From NCBI GenBank assembly GCA_023078555.1, contig CM041204.1, positions 1,336,923 to 1,400,922 of the forward strand: a stretch of 64,000 bases of DNA, given 5' to 3'. Every line of letters starts with the position of its first letter. Position 1 is the first letter of the stretch. The notes below the pieces were generated by a model. The model searched no databases, was not told the DNA's origin, and worked only from the letters and a program-made list of their open reading frames with translations. Origin of the DNA: Ulva prolifera (lineage: Eukaryota; Chlorophyta; Ulvophyceae; Ulvales; Ulvaceae). The translations under genes and the position numbers were made by a program. Shown one piece after another: positions 33,608 through 45,365 of this stretch.

Positions 33608-33893
33608 TGTTACAAATACAAAGCAATTTAAGCAAGGCAGGTAGCCCCGCGAGCAACAACCAGGGGAACCGCACACCATGCAACAAGCCACACGCAGCAC
33701 ACAGTTTTTGTGTGTGCGTGTGTGGGTGTGTGCTTGGCGGTCTGCGGATCTAGATCTGTGTCGTTTGCTGAGGGCGTGAGGGGCTTTCGGTGCGTGATGG
33801 TTGTGGCGTGCGTGGGTGTCTGGGTGTATGCTTGGTCTGCTTGCTTCTTTTGCGGTGCTGCTCGCCGGCTTGCCGGCTTTTTTCCTTGTAACA
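33608..33893. repeat. Two SINE-like elements fused tail to tail
   Basis: The left part (+) starts TGTTACAAATACAAAGC and follows the family-C copy at 58633. The right part (- strand head at 33893, TGTTACAAGGAAAAAAGCC) follows the copy at 23345, including CAGATC..CCGCAGACCGCCAAGC. They meet near 33703. The pair mimics a transposon with inverted ends. It lies in the presumed intron of gene C. Confidence 0.65.
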
Positions 33894-34752
33894 TAAAACT
33901 GGGACGCGTCGGGTGTTGTCGCTGTATCTCACAAGTCCCATGCATGCCATGGATGCCGAATTGCTGACATCAGCAATATCCTACTTCAGTTGCAAGGACG
34001 CCCGCATCTCCAGAAGAAGTAATGAGTAGCAATTCCGAGAAGCAATGGCGATCGATGGCTTGCGTGAGTGGTGCGCATGTTTCTTTCCGTGCTGCAGTGC
34101 TACCTGCCTCTCCTTAAAATATGATATGTGCATCCTAGATTAAAAACTTGTTGCACAGCTGTGTTACACTGCGGACATGAGTGCCATAGACTTCTGGATT
34201 GTGTTGTGTGCATGTAAGCCACTGCACGTGTACGTGTTCGCTCGCAATGTGTCACCAGGGCAGATTTGAAATCGGAGACGTTGTCTATATATATGTGCAG
34301 GTGCTCGCAGTCCCGGGGCTGCAGCTCAAGCTCACCAGCCACATTGACTGCATGCATGCATGCAGTACATACTATCGCTAAACTACAGCATTTATGATTT
34401 CAGAATTGTCCAGCTGCAGATGGGAGCCGATACATCCAAGGGTTATCGGTACACGTGGTCAACACACACCGTGTGACAGCAAAGGCCACTCTCAGGCTGT
34501 AGGCCACCCGAGGCCACTCTGAAGGCCACGTGGTACCTTGTCAAGGCCAAGGCCCTACCCTAGGGGACAAGGGTATGTACGAACACGTATGAACACGCGC
34601 TGATGCAAAGAGATATTAATATTGAACTCAAACTACACCTGGTGGCTCACGCCACTGGCACAGTATTGTGGCACCTCGCGCATGTGTCATGCGCATGCAC
34701 TGCATGCATATGCTGCAGGGCAGGCAGAGAGCTCTAGGGCGGGGCGCCACAC
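33894..34752. other. Presumed intron region of gene C, with one possible internal exon
   Basis: 34350-34260 (-) follows a GCATGCAG acceptor and reads NVAGELELQPRDCEHLHIYI and onward in a phase-1 entry frame, possibly a small internal exon. There is no family match, so this is only a candidate. Confidence 0.25.
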
Positions 34753-34969
34753 CAGGCACAGCATCGTGCAGCATCCGGCCCCGTGGCAGCCAATCGTCCC
34801 GCAGCACATCGCGTGTGTCGGCCTGGTGGCTGTGCCGTGCAGTGGCTGTGGCCCCTCCAGGCAGTTGCTGCTCCAGCGGCCGCGCGTGGGCGGCTAGGGG
34901 CAGCGCCACAGCGAGCACGCATGCGTACAAGGACGCCACTGGCACGAGTACCGCTGAAATCACTGACAT
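34753..34969 (-). CDS. Exon 1 of secreted gene C: signal peptide and GRMLH tail
   Basis: The ATG at 34969 opens MSVISAVLVPVASLYACVLA and a hydrophobic run ending AAHAR, a good signal-peptidase A-x-A site. A linker and the conserved tail DDWLPRGRMLHDAVPG follow. The donor GTGTGG comes after one base of a Gly codon (217 bases, phase 1). Of the five first exons this is the longest, because the signal peptide has an N-terminal extension. The partner last exon is at 33373-32477. Confidence 0.68.
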
Positions 34970-36718
34970 GATGATTGTGCTGTACTGCAGTAGCTCGGTG
35001 AGACAACACCGGCGATGTGGGACCTGCGTGTGCGTTTCTGATCAACCTGCACAGAATTCTAATTGTATGGATGCACGAAGCTTATAATTAAGCACTCTAC
35101 CGTAGTGACTACAGGTGCCGCCCTCGCGGTCGAGGCGGCCAGGCCTGGCAAATGCTGTGAATGTGTACTCACGCAGGTTGTACGTGCAGTCCAGGCCCCA
35201 GTGATGGAGTATATATGCCTTTCTTGGCGACGCCAGGATCTGTCCTCGGCGCCCCGGGAGCGTTTAGCAGCGCACATGGAGTGGCTAGCGGGGTGCGCCT
35301 GTGCACATGCCTGCGAATGATCGCGAGGACGTTGACCACATGTGCATGCATGATCTGGGCTGCGCGAGGATGGAATACTCGCGCCGCCAGCACAGTATGG
35401 GATACATGCACGGCGCACCGTGTTGTGCGTGACAAGGAATATGTTGCAGAGAAACGTAGCACGGCGCCTGCAGCTGCGCAGGCACCGCACAACCTTCATG
35501 TATACAGTATACTTTATAAATACGCAACGTTGCGTATTTGTACAGATCGCATGCAGCCCTACTAGCATATCATATACTGTATATGTATACTATATATACT
35601 AGTAGTGTATATAACATGGACTTTTTGACCGCTGCCCCACGGTGCAACGCTTTGACACAGGACACCCTACGCATCTGGTGGGCCCGGGCGGCCGCTGCCG
35701 TCCTTATAATAGAGCCCGTTCACTCTTTCAGTGCCTGCTTGCTGAACCTATAGGTAGCTATCGTGAACTTCATCCTGCGAGTCACCCAGCGCACCAGTAG
35801 CCACTCCTGGGTGACAACATGCACAGTTCACGGAAACTCCCCAGACGTATATATACCACCACGCACGCGGTGTGTTTCTGCAGCGCACGTTTCCACAGCA
35901 GTCCGTGCTGGCGGAGGTTTTACTAATTCGACCACACTGTTCTACGGCCGGGAAAACTCCGCTCCGAGTCAACTTGTGCCATGCATGCTATCTGATGCAC
36001 ATGGTACCGCGAGATACCAACATGTGCAGTGGAGTCAGTGGATGGGTGCAAACAAGCTTCAGAGTCTTTGTGCATGCCCCCATATACAAGCGTCATGCAG
36101 AACTGTATATAGAATATAATAGGCTATATGTCACAATACGGTATTGCCCACGAAACGAAATTTATATCAATTGCAATGAGAAGGTTGCCCCGCATGGCAT
36201 ATGTAAAGTAGAAGTAAGTCTAAGTTTACTGAGCCGTATCCTATTGGACATTGCAATTGACAACTCCGAGTTAACGGGACCACATATGCCGAATTCGAAG
36301 GAGTAAACCATCTGGAAACCCCCCTCAGACGACCGCACGCAACTCACATGTACAGGGCCTCCTCCTGTGCTAAGCGATGTCATACACTAGACGCTGTAGA
36401 TCTAGATGCAACTGGCATGCCAGTTGTTTTTGCAACAACACGGTTGCACTCTCGAGCTCCATCAGTGCTACTGGCATGCTATATACAGCATAGTGGCATT
36501 AATGCCATTTTCAATATTTAAAATTTTTACAGATCAGTGGACAGGTACAGGGACACATGCATGAGCCATTGCTCGTTACGCCATTGACAAGTTGAAGTGA
36601 TTGTACATCACAATGCATGTCAGCACACACAAAAATCCGGAGATCTATTGGCCAATCGGGCACCATGCTACCACGGTGTTCATGCTTAAGCTTAAGCTTA
36701 CCTGTGGAGACATGTAGC
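34970..36718. other. Non-coding stretch
   Basis: Contains TATA-rich runs (35580-35615) and no recognisable gene. It could hold the promoter of gene C. Confidence 0.3.
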
Positions 36719-37015
36719 AGTGGGTGATCTGTTGTCTGTAGAATTTTCAGGGACAAATCAGGCGATCTGTGTTGTTGGGGCTGATTGCGCTCTCAGTAGG
36801 CTTGGCGCTGCCACCCGGCGGTGCAGCACCGCACCCATACACCACTCTGACACCTGCCGCACGGGCCCCAGCTGTACAAGTCCTGTGCTTTGGATGCAAG
36901 CAGCACAGTCTGCTTGTAAGTCTATGGGGCTTGGCTGCTGTGCAATCCACCAGGCAGTCTGCGGGCCTGATGATTCACAGAGTTGAATGGCCCCATTCGC
37001 TTTTTCCTGACCGCC
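36719..37015 (+). repeat. 300-bp dispersed repeat, copy 2
   Basis: Partner of 12217-12525. A hydrophobic frame (LLGLIALSVGLALPPGGAAP) can be read here but has no ATG at its start and is not well kept in the other copy. Confidence 0.7.
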
Positions 37016-38470
37016 TGTATACGTACATGTATACCCTCTTCAATTGCTGGGGAAGAGGAAGTAATTGTATTCTTCCAGATCTCCCACCTGTACCACCATT
37101 TCAACGTACACATATGTGCTTGACTTCGGACCCAGATTTCGCGATATCGTATATCCTAGATCTGATGCTGTGCGTTCACTCTGTGAGCAACGCCCTAGGC
37201 CTAAAACATTTCGCCTGAGATATGCAGTCGCCCGTGTCTGGTGGCAGCGCACATATGTGCCATATGGCACGTTTTGGGTTCCCGGCGGCCGTGCTATCTC
37301 GTAATGCAGCCCCGCACAGTCATCCGCGCCCGTCATGCATATTGACGGCTCGTCGACGACGCCTCGCTTCGCGGCCATACGCAGGTAGTCCCACTGTGAT
37401 CAATGAACATGCGCCACGTGGCCACGCGCATCATGGAGTGCTGAGATCGATCGTCGAGAAGAGGCAGCACAGTCGTTGAACACGCCGCGACGGCACATAA
37501 CCCGGACGTAGATAGGCGACTGGACAAGGATATCCGCAACCTTTGAAAGTGGCGTGCCCTTGTCGCGGCTCTGAGTGTTCCAGCAGATATCGCAACCTAA
37601 GTGCAAACTGGGCATCAATACAGAAGTACCAGCAGTTGTGGAACTTTCTGCATGCGATAGTATACAATCTATTGACTGCTTGTGTGCACGTGCTGTTTCG
37701 ATCCAAGCTTGAGCCATGTTCCAGCACGGGATCCAGCCTTCAGTTTGGCACAACCTGGAAGCTACCAAGGCAACTGGGCCAGCCTACCATTTCAAGCCAC
37801 TCTGCTTCATCGGATCAAGCCTGCGCATGATGGCCAGTGGCGCCCTCGGCAGTGGATCGAACGGCGTGGTGTGTTCCCATCCGTGATGAGGGATTCGAAA
37901 TGTTCAAGCATCCGCGGCTGCACCAAAGACCGCAGAAGCACTGGAATCAGCCCTGCTTGTCAATATTCGACACAATCTGCGTGCTATCATCCCCGTGTGC
38001 AGCTGGAGGTCGATGGTTCCGCTGTGCTCGAGCTCTGGACGTGACATCGAATGGCCCCGCACAATTGACTGCATATATCGCTAAAAATGTTGATTTGTAC
38101 ATGTTGATTGTGTCTTTGCACATCCTTTCGCTGTGCATGAGGACTGCCATCGGCCTTTGCGCGGGCAGCGCGCTCACAACGAGCACTTCACAACGGAATA
38201 GCCATCGCACCGCCGCTGGTACTTGTTGCGCGTCGTAACTTTCTGGTTTTCACGCTTGTGGTAGGCTTGTATGTATGTGATTTGTGCCAGCGCAAGCGGA
38301 GTTCTTTCGACGCGCTAGCTGATCTCTTCAATGCGTGTCGCCGTGACAGCAGTTCAGACGTTCCCAGACAGTGTACATGATTTTCAGGACAGTGTAGCCT
38401 TTATCAGACATTTTCGCTGCTGCTTGCCGGCTGCGTGCCTTTCCCTGTCTTGAGCTCGGCGGTTTCTGGT
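37016..38470. other. Non-coding stretch
   Basis: No gene recognised; only short chance frames. Confidence 0.3.
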
Positions 38471-38558
38471 TCGTCGCTGTCTCGTCGCTGTCTCGTCGCT
38501 GTCTCGTCCCTGTCTCGTGGCTGTCTCGTCGCTGTCTCGTCTCTGTTTCGTCGCTGTC
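38471..38558 (+). repeat. 11-bp tandem repeat, eight units
   Basis: Eight copies of TCGTCGCTGTC with few differences; no coding role seen. Confidence 0.85.
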
Positions 38559-39006
38559 GCAAAGCGATAGTACTACACCCATCAACAAACGCATGTACTG
38601 CTGACAGCTAAAACGTGCCTCTGTTTAAAAATTCTCTTCCCGGCCGTTGTTTCAGGTTCCGATCGGTATACTAGGCTGCTCTGTTGTATCGCACATGTAC
38701 AGCGAAATTGATTAAATGGATTCCCTCAGACTGCATCTGCGACTGCCATGCCTCGACCTTGCCAGACCTATAGACCTGCAGCACTTGTGGATACATCTCG
38801 GCCGCCTGCTGAAGGCGCCAACAAACATCCCGTTGGACCTCTCTACGTTCACGTTCACGTTCAAGCCACACGAACAGTTTGCTCATGATCAGGCACACCA
38901 TATGCTGTACATCCGAGCACGCGCGCAGCCCAGCTTTTTCCGAAAGCCACTCCTTCGTCCAAGCAGCTATCGTATGATCATATTTAGGAAGCCTACGCGA
39001 CTGCAG

Positions 39007-41724
39007 GTGATCGATGCCCAGATCCAGCCCGACCTTTTTACGCCACCCGTCCGCTGCGCCCTTAAGCTCCCCATCAACGGCTCCGCCTGCGGCCTCCTGC
39101 ACGAGACCACCGCCCTCTGCATGATCCATGCCGCCGCCCCCGGCGGCACACACCCCCACGTCACCGCCCCCCAAGCCATCCTCGCCCACCACTCCCCCGC
39201 CCGCACCCCCTCCGGCCACGAAGTCTCCACCAGCCGCGTGGACGCCCTCGCACTGGAGATATACACACGCGACCTCGACGCGCACGTCACGCGCGCCCCC
39301 ATCACCATGCAGTCCGTGTGGCGCATCGCCGGCCAGGTTGTCGGCGCCCTTGTGGACGCAAAGGCCGCCGGCGTCGCCCACGGCGACCTCAAGCCCGCCA
39401 ACATCATGGTCTCCGGCGATGGTCGCACCGCCGCGCTCACGGACTTCGGCAACGCGTTCATCCGCGGCGTCACCCGCGCGAAGCCGCGCGGCTCGCCGTT
39501 CTACTCCCCGCCCGAGGCATTCGACTACCTGTACCGTGTGGCCTGTACTGTCCCGCTGGCGCGCGAGTTTGACCCCTTCGCGGCCGACGTGTGGGCCTTC
39601 GGCATGCTCCTCCTGCAGGCCGCGCTGCCGCAGACCGTCGCGGCGCTGCTGGACTACGACACGTCGATCGCGCGGGACAGCGCGGAGCACCGCCTGCCGT
39701 CCGCCGTGGACGACCTGGTGGACATCGTGCGGGGGGAGATGCGGCACCTCGGCGGGCCGCTGTACGATGAGGGTTTCGCAGCGCTGCTGGACCGCGTGTT
39801 TGTGGAGGACCCGGAGCAGCGCGTGACGATGGAGGGCCTGGTGGAGCTGGTGGAGGCTGCGGCTGACTGGGAGGCACAATTCAGGCGGGCGGAGCGGCAG
39901 AGGATCGGGCTGCCGCCGGTGGGCCCGGAGGATGAGACGCCGGCAACGAGGGACACCGTGTGGTGGGAGTACGACCGGGATCTGAGCTTCAAGCTGGTGC
40001 GGCACGGCATGCGGACGGGGCTGCTGACTTCCGAGGTGTGCCTCCCCTGCAGACTGATGCCCACTTTGATCATCTGTACTGTTGGGCACCTAGCCTGCCT
40101 GTGATGGATCAGGTGCATGTGGGCCATGCATGCGCACCTGTCTGCCTCGTACTGTCGACGTGTTCTTGTGCTACACCGCGCTAGCGTGACCGCAGACAGA
40201 CGTGCATTACTACGACGACCCGCACACTGAGTTGCTATTTCAATTCTATGGCCAGATGAAGATTAATCTACATCTAGCATATCCCACAATCGCACGGAAG
40301 CGGCGTGCAGGACCCATCCCCTCTCGCCGGGCCGGCCGCATGTGCAGCCCTCTCCCCGGCCGCCCCACCGCCCGAGCCCGCGCACTCCGCCGCGGACACC
40401 GACTCCTCCCCACAGGTTACACCCGCATCCTCACCCCCCGCCACCGCATCTGCCTCCCCCGCCTGTGGCAGCAGCTCAGCCCCCACAGCCGCTGAAGTTG
40501 TCCACCGCGCCGTGGCCATGCGCAAAACCTCTGCCGCAGAACCCTGCCTGCCGCCCCTCGACGAGCTCTCCCTCCTGCCCACCGCGACCATCGCACACAT
40601 CTTCAAGACGGTCGGCTTCACCCGCGACATCGCCGAAATCACCTGCCAGGAGGCGGGCGTCCACCCGATCTCCATCGCCCGGGTTCTCTCACTCATGGCC
40701 TCCTCTGCAATCACCAAACCCACTTCCCCGGCCTGCGGACCTGTTTCCGAGGGCCCTCTCCCGATCGCGGCGGAGCAGGAGCGAGGTGCCGGCGGCGGCC
40801 GCCCCTCCTCCGCTGCAGCTGACCCGGCCTGTGACACCCCGGCCACGTGCACGCCGGGTGCGCCGCTTGCGGGGGGGCACGGGACGCCGGCTTCCAACAA
40901 GTCAGATCGCAGCCGCTTCGCGGCGCCGTTTGCCGCGCGCCCGCGTGAGGACGAACCGCACTTCGAAGGACATCAGCGGCCAGAAGCGGCAACAGCGGTA
41001 ACCAACGGCGCCCTAGGCCTCTTGCATGGTGAGCTTCCTCCTGTCAGATGTTCTCTTGGTGAGCGTGCCTCGTCACGTACGGCGGCACACGCGCAGGCAT
41101 GTACCTATTGTGGCGACTGCAGCATGTTGCATGCCCGCAAATGCATCAACACAGCCGCCATCATTATCATCAGCGCACGCGTTGGCTCCCTGGCCTCTAC
41201 TCAGCCTCGACACGGTGGCATCGGCTGGCCTTGGAGGGGCTGCCCTCGCTGCAGTTGCGTTGTCCTCAACCGCACCTGCATCCCATCCTCCGCGTATGGC
41301 GACCGTGCCAATCCCCATCACTGTCTTATGAACAGTACGCCACATTGGGTGCACTCTTGCAGGGGTACGTGCAGAGGTGGAGGCCGAGGAGCAGGAGGCA
41401 CCACAGCCGGCGACGGTGTCGCGCCGCACTGAGGCCGACATGCTCGCGGCGCGGCCCGCGCACCTCAAGCGGGTCCGCCGCTCCACCGACGACGCCCCCG
41501 CCGCGCCGGAGGGGGTCCGGCGCTGCCTCCGCCGCAGCCCCGGCCACGTCTCGGGCTCCCCAGCTGCCGCCGCTGCATGTCCGCCGGCGAGTGGTGCGGC
41601 GTTGCGGAAGCGGGGCCGTGTGGATGGAGGCGGAAGCGGCTCAGAGACGGAGTCTGGCGATGGGCTGCAGGAGGGTGGACGATGTGTCAAGAGGCGCCAG
41701 ATGAGCATGCAGCAGTACACATAA
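39007..41724 (+). CDS. Protein kinase 2, three exons, with long disordered C-terminal tail (5' exon uncertain)
   Basis: Exon a (39007-40035) follows a CGACTGCAG acceptor in phase 0. It has the beta-3 lysine in CALKLPI, the catalytic loop VAHGDLKPANIMV (HGD in place of HRD), LTDFGNAF with the DFG Asp, GSPFYSPPEAF and DVWAFGMLLLQ. A phase-0 intron (40036-40310) leads to exon b (40311-41028), which is Pro/Ala-rich and disordered except for a possible helical piece (LPTATIAHIFKTVGFTRDIA). A phase-1 intron (41029-41362, donor GTGAGC) leads to exon c (41363-41724), which has basic clusters (LKRVRRS, VKRRQ) and stops at TAA 41722-41724. Phases match at both joins. The frame is open upstream to an ATG at 38716, but that part has no glycine-rich loop and looks intronic. 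The tail could direct the kinase to the nucleus; this is inferred. Confidence 0.85.
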
Positions 41725-44228
41725 AGTCTGGTTGTGTGCATTACGATGGGTTGGGAAGCCATTGCGAGTACGGCCCTTTGTGGCCGGCAAATGGCAGGTT
41801 GCAGTAGATATCAACAGCACAGCGTGATCAAGATGAGGAGGAGAATTGGGGCCAGTTTCTACTTGCAGAAGATGAAGAGAGAATGCGGTTTTTCATGGTG
41901 ACTTTCCACTGATGAGAAGAGATGATGGGCACTGCGTGAGGCAACTTTCAATTGGCAGCGAAGCTGTCTGCAGCATGAAGACTGTCTGCTGGCCGCGCCG
42001 GCACAGCTCAGATGGCACAAAGGAGTGCAAAGAGATGGCCCATCCAGCCTACTTCCGTGTATGTGTATCCATATGCCAGCATGCCTCGTGGGATTGCAGA
42101 GGGGTGCTCTCCAGCAGCCTGCCCGAGGCGCTGCATGTCTTTTAAAGATTTCAAAGCCGAGATGGTGTATTTGACCCACCAGCTGATCATGGACGTGCCC
42201 ATGACGCTGTGCCGAGTTGGTGTCTTGTACTAGGAAAGGAGATAGGGAGGTCCGTGGAGGTGGGCATATTCGGCCATTCAGCTTGCTGATCAGAACGTAT
42301 GCCGCCAGATATTGTAGGTGGGTGGCAAGCTTGTAGATTAGGTGTGTGTGCACAATCAGTGTGCATGGATTGGTGGTGGTGGGAAAAGAATATGATAGTG
42401 TGTGCAGTAGATCGTACCACCAGTTTAACAGAGTCGAATAATGTGTGCCTGACTTTCAATGCCATTATGCACCACCTTGCTGTTGCACATAAACAAGAAA
42501 CGTTGTGACTTGCCACTAGTACTGCGCGATTCTGTAGCCCTACCTGCCATTTCGAGTGTGCAGTCCAACACAACGGGTGTCCCATCAGTGCCAGCGACAA
42601 CCTGCATTGAGTGTAGGCACAATGATCACTTCTCGCACGTCGTCAGCAATCTGTCAGCGAATCACTACTTTTTCACATTGCATTCGAGCGTGATAAAAGT
42701 GGCTGTGAACAGCGAGAGCCTTGTAGCGTTGTGATGGCACAGGTTATGGTCACACCAACCACCAGGCTCCTCGAAACACGATTCCCGCCCTGCAGGAAAG
42801 GCTCTATCTCATGAATTCGGGAATATGCTGGGTTTTTCTTGCTTACTGGTGAGAGAATGTGCTTTCTGTACGACGGTGAGCATTTGTTCGGTGCAAAGGA
42901 ACACAAGCTGCCGTACAGCTGTTCAGCTTTCACAAGTACATACTGCGAAAAAAAATCAACCGCTTTAACGATCGCATGAGCATTATACAGGAGCTGGCGA
43001 TGAAACGCACTTGCGCTTGGAGTCAGCCCTCGCCACGCGAGACGAGTCGAGTCGTGAGATACTCCTTACCCGTTCAACCATACCTTGTGATCTGACACAA
43101 TTTGCAAGAACCATAATATGACGCACATACCCAATGCGTGATATGTACAACGGAATCGATTTTGCATGCAATAGCACGGTGCAGTTGGTGATGCATGGCT
43201 TTGCACGATGCGTGAGGCGCATGTGGCACCGGAAGTGCTCTCCAAATTGTACAGAGGACGAACAGTTGCCGCTGTCCATGACCACAAGGTACATGGTGCG
43301 TCAAATGCGCTTCAGGATGCCGTCCACTCAACAACATGCAGATTTGAGCCAACGTGCTGCAGATTCGTGTTCTCTCGCCCGCGCAGCACTTGGGCAAGTA
43401 TAATCCGAATTGTGTTACCACGCCACTGCGATTGTTGGGCAATTCATCCACAATGAAAGCTGTATTGAATGAATGTGAAAGTACTCGCTTCAGCACGGCG
43501 CCAGGTCATCAGGCTGCCGACAATCCTTGGATCTCCGTCTCAAGAACACGAGCCGACGGTCCAGGCAGTCGAGTGGACACAGTATGTCATCAATCGTAAT
43601 GTACAGAAAAGCTATCTTCCGAGCGTAGTCTGTTTCATGTTATCTCCTTATGCAGTTTCAAAGTCCAGACACATCACTGCCGAAGCTGCGGACGCAACGC
43701 TGCCCAAAGTAATGATCAATCTCGGTATGCTTACAATTGTAGAAATGATTCGCTGGTAGTGATCTTGTTCCACCGCTGCTTCTCCATCAGTGAGATGCTG
43801 TATTGCTATAGCTATATCTCCTCCAATGTACTATCTGAGGTAGAAAAGTGCACCGGTTGTTGCTGGCTACATGACATTCACGGGCAGACACGACATGTTT
43901 CGGCCTTGCCAAAGGGCTTCCAATGCACAACCAGTGTTCTGCAAGGAAAAGCTTCAGTGATCCTGCGCCGGTCAACCCCGAGCCACCATGAAACTGATCG
44001 TCGCATGATCGATCTCTTTGTCACTACCTAATTTCACGCTGTTGCCTCGTTCTCCTTGTCTGCTGTTGGGCATGATGCCTGATGTGTGTGTGTGTGTGTC
44101 TCCTTACCTTGCATCCGAGGCCATACAGCACCAATACATGCAACTAGAGCAGCCATTCAACAACCGCAAACAAAATCCGATGAAATCGAGGGAGATGTCT
44201 GGATGAACACCAGAGCTGCTGCCAGGGT
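41725..44228. other. Non-coding stretch
   Basis: Lower GC, short frames only. Nothing recognised with confidence. Confidence 0.3.
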
Positions 44229-45365
44229 GTGGAGTCATGCTTGCTCGGTGTTTGCAGGCTGTGTGAGCATTGTTACAAGATTCGCTGCCCTCCTACAGAC
44301 GGGTGCCATGGCTCACACATGCAACCATCAGCAGCTGCGGACGCTGACACTCACCCGGGGGCCGGGGGGGCCGAGGTCTTGCTGGATGTTGTCAGATATC
44401 TCCTCATGTGAGGAGAAATCTGCAGGCCGCCCAAAGACCAAACTCCATCTTCCCGAGGTGCCCTTGGGGTCATGGAGCAATGGCAGGCTCTCCCGCACCT
44501 GATGCAGTCACCAACATCTGCCCCTCAGCACCCACTCAATCACGCTCAGCTGACTTCAATGAGGTGGCTGTCTGTAGTCCGTGTTCACACACAAGGGTTG
44601 CGAAGCGTTGACGCCACATCCATTCCCCGTCGGGCGAACCACCGTCTGAATCCAAGAGTAACACACGCAGGTCTCCATGAACCCGCATTTTGTGGCTCCC
44701 ACCAATGCGCCACCACATCGCTCCGATCTGCTGCTCCTGCTACAATGCCGCCGGCTCGAGCCATCCCCATGACAGATGGGCAGTGCCACCGCCACTCCCG
44801 GCTGCATCATGACGGCATGCATCATCATGGCCAGGTCCGCCCGAGCTCCGAGGCCCACTGAGCCCCGCGCCGGAGGCACCTGCGCCCCGCATGCCCATGC
44901 ATGTACAGCGTCTGGGCTCCAGCCTAGCAGTGGCTGCATGCCCATGCATGTACAGCGTCTGGGCTCCAGCCTAGCAGCGGCTGCACGATCTCCAGAGGCC
45001 TGGGCGCGTGGCCACGGCATACACCAGCCACCGATATGATGATGACATGTGTTGTGCGCGTCGTCTGGCCTGCGGACAAGCCTCCGCCGCAGAAGCACAT
45101 GCATGGCGCGGAGTGCGCCAGCGGCGGATGTCTGACACCGGAGCGCTTGGGATGGCCCCGTCGTGCGGTACCTGAGGCCAACTGCTACTCAGCTGTGCAA
45201 GCTCTGTCCAGCTGGCGCGTGGACCACACTGCCCAGCACATTGCCGGTGTGCCCCTTCTCAGCCCAGGCCTGCTGCTAGGCTGCGTTGCACTGCCGCAGC
45301 TGGGCGCCAGCCATACCTGCACCATTGCCTCAGTGCAGCCTCGAGGCTACAATGGTCAGTAGACG
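44229..45365 (+). other. Two possible Cys-containing exons of an unknown + strand gene
   Basis: 44269-44411, after a GTTTGCAG acceptor, reads LCEHCYKIRCPPTDGCHG and then GGAEVLLDVVRYLLM(stop). 45036-45359 reads MHGAECASGGCLTPERLGWP and ends ATG|GTCAGT, a possible donor. Cys spacing and GC content are exon-like, but no family match or linking exon was found. Confidence 0.22.
44891..44984 (+). repeat. 47-bp tandem duplication
   Basis: Two copies starting ATGCCCATGCATGTACAGCG, with one visible difference (AGCAGT / AGCAGC). Confidence 0.85.

Noticed and set aside
38471-38558. CRISPR-like array
   Set aside because: Units are 11 bp and contiguous with no spacers; a simple minisatellite.
44556-45104. 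182-codon - strand frame
   Set aside because: It spans a 47-bp tandem duplication and has no recognisable domain; composition is not exon-like.
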